Below, piece by piece: positions 14,232-20,384 of a stretch of 20,384 nt of DNA. Position numbers and translations under genes: made by a program. The notes under the pieces are model-generated. The model had not been told where the DNA came from, did not search any database, and was given only the letters and a program-made list of their open reading frames with translations. The stretch comes from Porticoccaceae bacterium (GTDB taxonomy: Bacteria > Pseudomonadota > Gammaproteobacteria > Pseudomonadales > Porticoccaceae), in NCBI GenBank assembly GCA_023229065.1, contig JALNZZ010000022.1:1-20384 (forward strand), in the 5' to 3' direction. How positions within the stretch are numbered: the stretch's first letter is position 1; each line of letters begins with the position of its first letter.

Positions 14232-16652
14232 CTAGTGCGCACTGACCCGAGATCCAGCGCCCGCTTCTGGTGCAGAGCCGGCAACCGGCCCCTCGTAGTC
14301 TTCGTCGCTGAGCGGCTCGGGTAAATGCTCGAGAGCCAGCTGCAACACTTCGTCGATCCACTTCACCGGATGGATGTCGAGATCCGCCTTGATATTGTCG
14401 GGTATTTCCTTCAGATCACGTTCGTTCTCATGGGGAATCAGTACCGTCTTGATACCGCCGCGATGGGCCGCCAGCAGCTTCTCTTTGAGACCGCCGATGC
14501 GCAGCACCTGCCCGCGCAGGGTAATTTCCCCTGTCATGGCCACATCGGCGCGCACTGGCACACCGGTGAGCACTGACACGAATGCCGTACACATGGCGAT
14601 ACCGGCACTCGGGCCATCCTTGGGCGTAGCACCTTCGGGAACGTGCAGGTGCAAATCATACTTGGTGTGGTTGGCCTTGGCGATACCCAGCTGCTGAGAG
14701 CGACTGCGCACCACAGTTCGCGCTGCCTGGATCGACTCCTGCATGACCTTTTCCAGCAACCCGGTACAGATGACGTCGCCCTTGCCTGGCACGGCGGCGG
14801 CCTCAATGGTAAGCAGCTCACCCCCCACCGAAGTCCAGGCCAGGCCCGTAACCTGTCCCACCTGGTTGTCTGACTCGGCGCGACCGAAGTCAAAGCGGCG
14901 CACCCCGAGCAGCTCTTCGAGCCCTTCCGGTGTCACATCATAGGTGGCATTGGAACCCGCTTTGACATGGTGGGTGACGACCTTGCGACATATCTTGGCG
15001 ATCTGTCTTTCCAGCCCCCTCACACCTGCCTCGCGCGTATAGTAGCGGATGATGTCGCGCACTACCTCTTCGTCAATGGTCAGCTCACCATCTTTCAAGC
15101 CGTTAGCCTTGAGCTGCTTGGGCAGCAGATACTTGAGAGCGATGTTGGTCTTCTCTTCCTCGGTGTAACCGGGGATGCGGATTACTTCCATCCGGTCCAG
15201 CAGCGGGCCGGGGATATTCATGGAGTTGGCTGTACAGATGAACAACACCTCGGAGAGATCGTAATCCACCTCCAGGTAATGGTCGTTGAACGTGTTGTTC
15301 TGCTCCGGGTCCAGTACTTCCAGCAGTGCCGAGGCGGGGTCGCCGCGATGATCCATCCCCATCTTGTCGATCTCGTCGAGCAGGAACAAGGGATTCTTGA
15401 CGCCCACCTTGGCCATTTTCTGCACCAGCTTGCCGGGTAACGAGCCGATATAGGTGCGGCGGTGACCACGAATCTCGGCTTCGTCACGCACACCACCGAG
15501 TGACATGCGCACAAACTTGCGGCCCGTGGCTTTGGCAATGGACTCGCCCAGGGAGGTCTTACCCACGCCGGGAGGACCGACCAGACACAACACCGGCCCC
15601 TTGAGCTTCTTCACCCGCTGCTGAACCGCCAGAAACTCGAGGATGCGCTCTTTGACCTCTTCCAGACCGTAGTGGTCCTCATCGAGCACTTTGCTCGCCC
15701 GGGCGATGTCGTGGCGCACCTTGGAACGCTGCTTCCAGGGGACGTTGAGCATCCAATCCAAATAGCTGCGCAGCACCGAAGCCTCAGCAGACATAGGCGA
15801 CATCATCTTGAGCTTGTTGAGCTCGCTGCGGGTCTTGTCCAGAGCAGCCTTCGGCATGCCGGACTCATTGAGACGCGTCTCCAGCTGATCGATCTCATTC
15901 TGGCCGTCCTCCATATCGCCCAGCTCTTTCTGGATGGCCTTCATTTGTTCGTTGAGGTAGTACTCGCGCTGGCTCTTCTCCATCTGTTTCTTGACGCGGC
16001 CACGGATGCGCTGTTCGATCTGGAACAGGTCGATCTCACCCTCAATGAAGCCAAGCAACATCTCTACCCTGTTCTTGACACTGCCTTCCTCAAGGATTTC
16101 CTGTTTTTGCTCCAGGGAGATGCTCATGTGGGTGGCTACAGTATCGGCCAGGCGATCGATTTCCTCGATGCCATTGAGGGTAGTAATCACCTCTGAAGGG
16201 ATCTTCTTGCTCAGGTTCACGTACTGCTCGAACTGGGAGACAAGAGTGCGCATCAGCACATCGGCTTCCCGCTCGCCGAGCTCTTCCTCATCGAGGATAG
16301 AATAGCTGGCGACAAAGTGCCCCTCTGACTCGTGAATATCACCGAGCCGCACTCGCTGCGCACCCTCCACCAGCACCTTGACGGTGCCATCGGGCAGCTT
16401 GAGCATTTGCAGGATATTGGCCAGGGTGCCGACACCGTATACTGCCTCCGGGGTCGGATCGTCGTCGGCAGCGTCCTTCTGGGCCACCAACAGAATCTGC
16501 TTGTGCACGCCCATGGATTCTTCAAGGGCGAGGATGGATTTCTCCCTCCCCACGAACAGTGGCACCACCATCTGCGGGTAAACCACTACATCGCGCAGCG
16601 GCAGCAAGGGAAGAGCTTTGGGGAGTCTGTCCGGGGTACTTTCTTGACCCAT
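14232..16652 (-). CDS. lon: ATP-dependent Lon protease
   Basis: This 806-residue Lon protease is a cytoplasmic hexamer that degrades misfolded and short-lived regulatory proteins. It has an N-terminal substrate domain (about 10-205), a coiled-coil segment (about 215-290), the AAA+ module with Walker A GPPGVGKT (359-366) and Walker B LFLLDEID (422-429), and the Ser/Lys protease domain. Catalytic S682 is in KDGPSAGIAM and K725 in GGLKEKLLAAH, 43 residues apart as in E. coli. The frame is open back to a TTG at 16679, but the ATG at 16652 has GAGG five bases upstream and gives the family opening, so it is preferred. It lies between clpX and hupB. A sigma-32-like promoter sits just upstream, in line with heat-shock control of lon. 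Confidence 0.97.
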   Translation of the reverse strand: MGQESTPDRLPKALPLLPLRDVVVYPQMVVPLFVGREKSILALEESMGVHKQILLVAQKDAADDDPTPEAVYGVGTLANILQMLKLPDGTVKVLVEGAQRVRLGDIHESEGHFVASYSILDEEELGEREADVLMRTLVSQFEQYVNLSKKIPSEVITTLNGIEEIDRLADTVATHMSISLEQKQEILEEGSVKNRVEMLLGFIEGEIDLFQIEQRIRGRVKKQMEKSQREYYLNEQMKAIQKELGDMEDGQNEIDQLETRLNESGMPKAALDKTRSELNKLKMMSPMSAEASVLRSYLDWMLNVPWKQRSKVRHDIARASKVLDEDHYGLEEVKERILEFLAVQQRVKKLKGPVLCLVGPPGVGKTSLGESIAKATGRKFVRMSLGGVRDEAEIRGHRRTYIGSLPGKLVQKMAKVGVKNPLFLLDEIDKMGMDHRGDPASALLEVLDPEQNNTFNDHYLEVDYDLSEVLFICTANSMNIPGPLLDRMEVIRIPGYTEEEKTNIALKYLLPKQLKANGLKDGELTIDEEVVRDIIRYYTREAGVRGLERQIAKICRKVVTHHVKAGSNATYDVTPEGLEELLGVRRFDFGRAESDNQVGQVTGLAWTSVGGELLTIEAAAVPGKGDVICTGLLEKVMQESIQAARTVVRSRSQQLGIAKANHTKYDLHLHVPEGATPKDGPSAGIAMCTAFVSVLTGVPVRADVAMTGEITLRGQVLRIGGLKEKLLAAHRGGIKTVLIPHENERDLKEIPDNIKADLDIHPVKWIDEVLQLALEHLPEPLSDEDYEGPVAGSAPEAGAGSRVSAH

Positions 16653-16657
16653 ATCAA

Positions 16658-16661
16658 CCTC
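16658..16661 (-). promoter_or_regulatory. Ribosome binding site fixing the lon start
   Basis: Minus-strand GAGG (within TTGAGGTT) lies five bases before the ATG at 16650-16652. It favours this start over the in-frame TTG nine codons upstream. Confidence 0.75.
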
Positions 16662-16698
16662 AACTGTCAGAAGACCCAAAAGCGGGTCAGTGAGTACG

Positions 16699-16726
16699 AT
16701 ATGAGGCCAGACTAACAGAAAACAAG
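16699..16726 (-). promoter_or_regulatory. Sigma-32-like heat-shock promoter of lon
   Basis: Minus-strand CTTGTT (16721-16726) and CCTCATAT (16699-16706) are separated by 14 bases, close to the RpoH pattern CTTGAA-N13-15-CCCCATNT. Start is near 16691, about 40 bases before the lon ATG. No good sigma-70 -10 overlaps it. lon is a classical RpoH target. Confidence 0.55.
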
Positions 16727-16783
16727 GTGAAGGGAATCAGTAAATGCGAAGAATTCTTAACAGGAGCCAGAAAGGGGTAATTG

Positions 16784-16815
16784 AACAGGAGATGGGCACT
16801 GGCCCACCTCCTGTT
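16784..16815 (-). terminator. Hairpin terminator after clpX
   Basis: A 14-bp stem with one G-U pair (AACAGGAGATGGGC at 16784-16797 with 16802-16815) and a four-base loop begins nine bases beyond the clpX stop. The following T content is modest (TGTTCAATT), so efficiency is uncertain. Confidence 0.65.
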
Positions 16816-16823
16816 TAGCGCCT

Positions 16824-18104
16824 TCAGTCGTCGCTGGCAGCGGCTTTGGGTTGCTCAGTGCGCTCATAGACGATCAGCGGCTCCGACTCGCCACGAATCA
16901 CTGCACTGTCGATCACCACCTTGGCAACATTGGTGCTGGAGGGAATGTCGAACATGATGTCCAGCAGCACGCTCTCCAGAATCGAGCGCAGGCCGCGAGC
17001 GCCCGTTTTACGGCTCAGAGCCTTCTCGGCGATGGCTTCCAGGGCATCGCGACGCACATCAAGCTCCACACCCTCCATCTCGAACAGGGCCTGGTATTGC
17101 TTGATCAGAGAGTTTTTTGGCTCCAGGAGAATGTTGACCAGAGCGTCTCGATCCAGCTCCTCAAGAGTGGCGATGACCGGCAGGCGACCGACAAACTCGG
17201 GAATCAGGCCGTAGCGCACCAGATCCTCGGGCTCGATGGTAGCCAGCAGCTCACCGATATTGGGCTTGTCGGTCTTGCTCTTGACCTCGGCACCAAAACC
17301 GATGCCGCCCTTCTCGGAGCGATCCAGAATCACCTTTTCCAGTCCGGCGAAGGCACCGCCGCAGATAAACAAGATATTGCGGGTGTCTACCTGCAGGAAT
17401 TCCTGTTGTGGGTGCTTGCGGCCTCCCTGCGGAGGAACAGACGCCACCGTGCCTTCGATCAGTTTCAGCAGTGCCTGCTGAACACCCTCGCCAGAGACAT
17501 CGCGAGTGATCGAGGGATTGTCCGACTTGCGGGAAATCTTGTCGATTTCGTCGATGTAAACAATACCCCGCTGGGCCTTCTCCACATCGTAGTCGCACTT
17601 CTGCAGCAGCTTCTGGATGATGTTTTCCACATCCTCGCCCACATAACCCGCTTCAGTGAGGGTGGTGGCATCGGCGATGGTAAAGGGCACATCCAACAGG
17701 CGGGCAAGGGTTTCTGCAAGCAGCGTCTTACCACTGCCTGTGGGCCCAATCAGCAGGATGTTACTTTTACCCAGTTCGACCTCGGAGCGCCCCGGTGCTC
17801 CCTGCAAGCGCTTGTAGTGATTGTATACAGCTACCGCCAGGACGCGCTTGGCACGCCGCTGACCAATCACATACTGGTCGAGGATATCGTTGATCTCTTG
17901 AGGAGTCGGCAGCTTGCTGCCGGCACCAGAAGCGGTACTCTCCTGAATTTCCTCAGAAATAATGTCGTTGCAGAGATCGACGCACTCATCACAGATGAAT
18001 ACAGACGGCCCGGCAATCAGTTTGCGCACTTCATGCTGGCTTTTGCCGCAAAAGGAACAGTAAAGCAGTTTCCCGTTATCGGCTGACTTGCCTTGGTCGC
18101 CCAT
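16824..18104 (-). CDS. clpX: ClpX, ATP-dependent unfoldase of the ClpXP protease
   Basis: This 426-residue AAA+ unfoldase recognises tagged substrates and feeds them to ClpP. An N-terminal zinc-binding domain has C16, C19, C38 and C41 (YCSFCG, FICDEC). Walker A is GPTGSGKT (120-127), the pore loop GYVG (153-156), Walker B IVYIDEID (181-188) and the RKH loop 229-231. The ClpP-docking loop tip is IGF (268-270) and the arginine finger region is GRLP (306-309). The length matches other gammaproteobacterial ClpX (about 424-426). The start ATG at 18102-18104 has AAGGGG five bases upstream. It follows clpP by 79 bases and precedes lon, the standard order. The clpP-clpX gap holds an unusual repeat structure described separately. 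Confidence 0.98.
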   Translation of the reverse strand: MGDQGKSADNGKLLYCSFCGKSQHEVRKLIAGPSVFICDECVDLCNDIISEEIQESTASGAGSKLPTPQEINDILDQYVIGQRRAKRVLAVAVYNHYKRLQGAPGRSEVELGKSNILLIGPTGSGKTLLAETLARLLDVPFTIADATTLTEAGYVGEDVENIIQKLLQKCDYDVEKAQRGIVYIDEIDKISRKSDNPSITRDVSGEGVQQALLKLIEGTVASVPPQGGRKHPQQEFLQVDTRNILFICGGAFAGLEKVILDRSEKGGIGFGAEVKSKTDKPNIGELLATIEPEDLVRYGLIPEFVGRLPVIATLEELDRDALVNILLEPKNSLIKQYQALFEMEGVELDVRRDALEAIAEKALSRKTGARGLRSILESVLLDIMFDIPSSTNVAKVVIDSAVIRGESEPLIVYERTEQPKAAASDD

Positions 18105-18136
18105 GGCTACCCCTTACAATCTTCACGTCAAAACAA

Positions 18137-18165
18137 TGGGTTGAGTGACAAAAAGTGACAACCCA
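18137..18165. promoter_or_regulatory. Palindrome enclosing a heptad tandem repeat upstream of clpX
   Basis: TGGGTTG (18137-18143) and CAACCCA (18159-18165) are inverted. Between and into them lie two AGTGACA heptads (18144-18150 and 18154-18160) separated by three A. On the minus strand this also offers weak promoter-like motifs (TTGTCA, then ACCCATTG 14 bases on, faintly RpoH-like). It could be an operator, a processing hairpin in the clpPX message, or chance. Confidence 0.45.
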
Positions 18166-18183
18166 ATAGCAGGCTAGCCTATT

Positions 18184-18798
18184 TTAGGGTCTTTTGTCCA
18201 GAATCTGGTCCACCAACCCGTAGGCCTGGGCCTGCTGGGCATCCATAAAATTATCGCGCTCAGTGTCCAAAGCGATCCTCTCGAGAGGCTGACCGGTGTG
18301 CTCAGCCATCAGGCGGTTGAGCTGCTCGCGAATCTTGAGAATTTCCTGAGCATGGATGTGGATATCAGACGCCTGACCATGGGCACCGCCACTGGGCTGG
18401 TGAATCATTACCCGCGAATTGGGCAGGCAATAGCGCTTGCCAGCGGTGCCGGCAGTCAGCAGAAAAGCCCCCATACTGGCCGCCTGGCCGATGCACATGG
18501 TGCTCACATCGGGCTTGATGAACTGCATGGTGTCGTAAATAGACAGACCTGCCGTTACCGAGCCGCCAGGGGAGTTGATGTAGAGATGGATATCTTTGTC
18601 CGGGTTCTCTGACTCAAGGAAGAGCAGCTGAGCGACCACAAGGTTGGCCATATAGTCTTCAACTGGACCGATGAGAAAGATGACCCGCTCTTTGAGCAGC
18701 CGGGAATAAATATCGTAAGCGCGTTCCCCTCTGGCGCTCTGCTCGACCACCATGGGCACCAGCCCACCTGCGGCGTGGATATCCATTGCTGACATCAT
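18184..18798 (-). CDS. clpP: ClpP, ATP-dependent Clp protease proteolytic subunit
   Basis: This 204-residue serine protease forms the double-ring chamber that works with ClpX. The triad is intact: S108 (GQAASMGAF), H133 (VMIHQPSGG) and D182 (TERDNFMD). The substrate strand YINSPGGSVTAG is canonical. The frame continues to an ATG at 18843, but the -10 box of the likely promoter ends in that ATG, which would thus lie upstream of the transcript start. The ATG at 18796-18798 has GGGAG six bases upstream and yields a short N-terminal propeptide like E. coli ClpP (207 residues), so it is chosen. It lies after tig (117 bases) and before clpX; clpP-clpX are probably co-transcribed. Confidence 0.97.
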   Translation of the reverse strand: MMSAMDIHAAGGLVPMVVEQSARGERAYDIYSRLLKERVIFLIGPVEDYMANLVVAQLLFLESENPDKDIHLYINSPGGSVTAGLSIYDTMQFIKPDVSTMCIGQAASMGAFLLTAGTAGKRYCLPNSRVMIHQPSGGAHGQASDIHIHAQEILKIREQLNRLMAEHTGQPLERIALDTERDNFMDAQQAQAYGLVDQILDKRP

Positions 18799-18804
18799 AA
18801 AGTA

Positions 18805-18809
18805 CTCCC
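18805..18809 (-). promoter_or_regulatory. Ribosome binding site fixing the clpP start
   Basis: Minus-strand GGGAG lies six bases before the ATG at 18796-18798, consistent with a leader of about 37 bases from the predicted promoter. Confidence 0.75.
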
Positions 18810-18841
18810 GAACTGGATGGTGTGTGATGACACTGACGGGC

Positions 18842-18869
18842 ATTGTATCCCGCAGGGAGAGCTTGGCAA
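18842..18869 (-). promoter_or_regulatory. Sigma-70 promoter of clpP
   Basis: Minus-strand TTGCCA (18864-18869) and TACAAT (18842-18847) are 16 bases apart, each 5/6 to consensus. Start is near 18835. The -35 overlaps the left arm of the tig-clpP hairpin. Confidence 0.7.
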
Positions 18870-18889
18870 GCGCCGCAAGGGCACTTGCC
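18865..18889 (-). terminator. Hairpin between tig and clpP
   Basis: A 10-bp stem with one G-U pair (18865-18874 with 18880-18889) and a five-base loop begins 26 bases after the tig stop. No T-run follows. It may partially terminate tig transcription. Confidence 0.45.
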
Positions 18890-18915
18890 AGCAGGCGAAT
18901 GGCTTTGCCGGGGCC

Positions 18916-20256
18916 TTATTCGGCGCCCTCTTCTTCCTCGCCTTCCGCAGTCGCGGGGCGGTCGGGCTGAACAGCTTCTTCGTAACTACAGGCCTGCTCT
19001 TCGAGCGCGGCACTTTGCAGAATATGTTCTACCACCTGGTCTTCGAGAACGGCGCTCTGGACACCCACCAGCAGCTGCTGGTTGCCGTAGTAGTAGCGCA
19101 CTACCTCCTCCGGCTCCTCATAAGTGGCGGCGATCTCCTCGATCTGCGCCCGCACCTTGTCGGCGTCAGCCTTGATGCCGGCTTCCTCGATCACTTTGGC
19201 AACCAGCAGGCCCAGGGCGACACGACGCTCAGCCTCGGCGCTGAAGAGCTCGTCAGGGAGCAGGGATTCGTCAAAGTTCTGGCCACCGCCAAACTGGGAC
19301 AGCATCTGACGGCGCAGAGCACCAACCTCTTCCTTGACCAGCGCTTTGGGCAGAGCAACCTCGTGCTTGTCCAGCAGCTGGGTCATCAGGCGGGTCTTGA
19401 CCTTGTTCTTGATGGCGTTGCGAAGCTCGCGCTCCATGTTGCTGCGCACTTCGGCACGGAATTTTTCCTCACCACCCTCAGTCACGCCAAAACGGGCGAA
19501 AAACTCGTCATCGAGTTCTGGCTGCTGCTTTTCCTGTACCCCGTGGACAGTGATTTCGAACTCCACGGCGGCGCCCTTGAGGTCTTCGGCGTGATAGTCC
19601 TCGGGGAAGGTTGCATTGATGGTTTTGGTATCACCGGCCTTCATGCCGACGATCCCGGCTTCGAAGCCCGGGATCATTTGTCCGGAGCCGAGCACCAGAT
19701 TGCTGCCGGTGGCTTTGCCGCCCTCGAACTCTTCGCCATCCTTGCGACCGGTGTAATCGATTTTTACCTGATCGCCGTCGGCTGCAGCGCGCTCAACGTC
19801 GTGCCAGGTCGCATTTTGATTGCGCAGCACATCGATCATTTTGTCGACATCGGCCTCGGTGACTTCGGCGACAGGCTTGACGACAGACAGAGAAGCGAAA
19901 TCCTGCAGTTCGACCTCGGGATACACTTCGAAGCTGGCAACAAACTCAAGGTCTTTGCCGGGCTCATCGGTGAGAGAATCAATGCTGGGCTGACCGGCCG
20001 GGCGGACGTTTTCTTTGCTGATGGCATCCTGAAAACTTTTGCTGACCACTTCGCCGACAACTTCCTGGCGCACACCGGAGCCAAAGCGCTGACGCACCAC
20101 CTTGAAGGGAACCTTGCCGGCCCGGAAACCATCCAGGCGCACAGTCTTGGCGGCCTTCTGCAGGCGTGCGGTCACCTCGTTTTCCACCTGATCAGCGGGG
20201 ACACCTACGGTCATCCGACGCTCGAGCCCGGATACTGTTTCTATGGAAACCTGCAT
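18916..20256 (-). CDS. tig: Trigger factor, ribosome-associated chaperone and prolyl isomerase
   Basis: This 446-residue trigger factor meets nascent chains at the ribosome exit tunnel. The ribosome-binding domain (about 1-145) has the signature GFRAGKVP (43-50). The FKBP-type isomerase domain spans about 155-242 (GDQVKIDYTG, LVLGSGQMIPGFEAGIVGMKAGD), and the long helical C-terminal domain follows (about 245-425), ending in a very acidic tail (EGEEEEGAE). The length is close to E. coli (432) and Pseudomonas (436). The start ATG at 20254-20256 has GAGG seven bases upstream. It lies 41 bases behind tRNA-Leu and ahead of clpP, the order known from P. aeruginosa. No clear promoter is seen in the 41 bases, so it may share the tRNA promoter outside the window. 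Confidence 0.98.
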   Translation of the reverse strand: MQVSIETVSGLERRMTVGVPADQVENEVTARLQKAAKTVRLDGFRAGKVPFKVVRQRFGSGVRQEVVGEVVSKSFQDAISKENVRPAGQPSIDSLTDEPGKDLEFVASFEVYPEVELQDFASLSVVKPVAEVTEADVDKMIDVLRNQNATWHDVERAAADGDQVKIDYTGRKDGEEFEGGKATGSNLVLGSGQMIPGFEAGIVGMKAGDTKTINATFPEDYHAEDLKGAAVEFEITVHGVQEKQQPELDDEFFARFGVTEGGEEKFRAEVRSNMERELRNAIKNKVKTRLMTQLLDKHEVALPKALVKEEVGALRRQMLSQFGGGQNFDESLLPDELFSAEAERRVALGLLVAKVIEEAGIKADADKVRAQIEEIAATYEEPEEVVRYYYGNQQLLVGVQSAVLEDQVVEHILQSAALEEQACSYEEAVQPDRPATAEGEEEEGAE

Positions 20257-20297
20257 GGATTTTCCTCACCTGTAAACTTTAGGAAATCAATTAAATG

Positions 20298-20382
20298 TGG
20301 TGCGAGAGGGGAGACTCGAACTCCCACAGGTTGCCCCACTGGAACCTAAATCCAGCGCGTCTACCAGTTCCGCCACTCTCGC
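20298..20382 (-). tRNA. tRNA-Leu (anticodon UAG)
   Basis: This 85-base class II tRNA includes an encoded CCA (20298-20300). The acceptor GCGAGAG (20376-20382) pairs with 20302-20308, the discriminator is A. The anticodon stem CTGGA/TCCAG encloses loop TTTAGGT with anticodon TAG at 20346-20348. The long variable arm and the TTCGAGT T-loop are as expected for leucine. It lies directly upstream of tig, as in Pseudomonas. Confidence 0.96.
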
Positions 20383-20384
20383 TT

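Noticed and set aside
16653..16679. Longer lon start at TTG (16679)
   Set aside because: It has no ribosome site, whereas GAGG lies five bases before the ATG at 16652, inside the extension.
16851..18086. A 411-codon plus-strand open frame opposite clpX
   Set aside because: It is an antisense shadow of a highly conserved gene; its protein resembles nothing known.
18817..20349. A 510-codon plus-strand open frame opposite tig
   Set aside because: It is a mirror of the tig reading frame in GC-rich DNA, continues through the tRNA gene and has no recognisable domain.
1..20384. Mobile element, phage, defence island or CRISPR array
   Set aside because: No transposase, integrase, cas or defence-type gene, no long terminal repeats and no regularly spaced repeats are seen; gene order is core chromosomal.

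Overview
The window is ordinary, gene-dense chromosomal DNA from a gammaproteobacterium. Gene content and order match, from memory, the tig-clpP-clpX-lon-hupB-ppiD and mltD-gloB-yafS-rnhA-dnaQ blocks of Pseudomonas aeruginosa (roughly PA1800-PA1838, which also carries fimL, nudC, sohB and the cysI/DUF934 pair). The proteins are Pseudomonas-like but clearly not identical. I infer a marine-type relative such as the Cellvibrionales; the sequence alone does not fix the genus. I see no mobile elements, CRISPR array, phage genes or obvious transferred island, and every protein gene looks intact.

Layout. (1) 30-2154, plus strand: a sulfite reductase hemoprotein (cysI type) overlapping a DUF934 partner gene. 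(2) 2256-5881, minus strand: fimL, nudC and sohB, probably one unit, with fimL and nudC sharing a GTGA start/stop overlap. (3) 5965-8057, minus strand: yafS-type methyltransferase, rnhA (TTG start) and dnaQ. (4) 8138-10572, plus strand: gloB (glyoxalase II) and mltD (lytic transglycosylase with three LysM domains). (5) 10761-11567, minus strand: a YggS-type PLP-binding protein. (6) 11787-20382, minus strand, read from the right end: tRNA-Leu(UAG), tig, clpP, clpX, lon, hupB, ppiD, a protein-folding and proteolysis cluster with HU.

How it works together. The right half is the cell's protein quality-control block: trigger factor at the ribosome, the ClpXP and Lon proteases in the cytoplasm, PpiD at the inner-membrane exit of the Sec channel, plus the nucleoid protein HU. 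The gaps hold recognisable promoters for clpP, lon (heat-shock like), hupB, ppiD and yggS, and strong intrinsic terminators after hupB and ppiD. The left half mixes sulfur assimilation, surface-motility regulation (FimL), NADH/NAD-cap hydrolysis, proofreading, RNase H, methylglyoxal detoxification and wall remodelling.

No wholly new system stands out. The best leads are non-coding: a heptad tandem repeat nested in a palindrome upstream of clpX, a 19-bp-period direct repeat upstream of fimL, a long near-perfect hairpin between the convergent DUF934 and sohB genes, and a 15-bp perfect palindrome spanning the yggS stop codon. No stretch longer than 300 bases lacks a gene.
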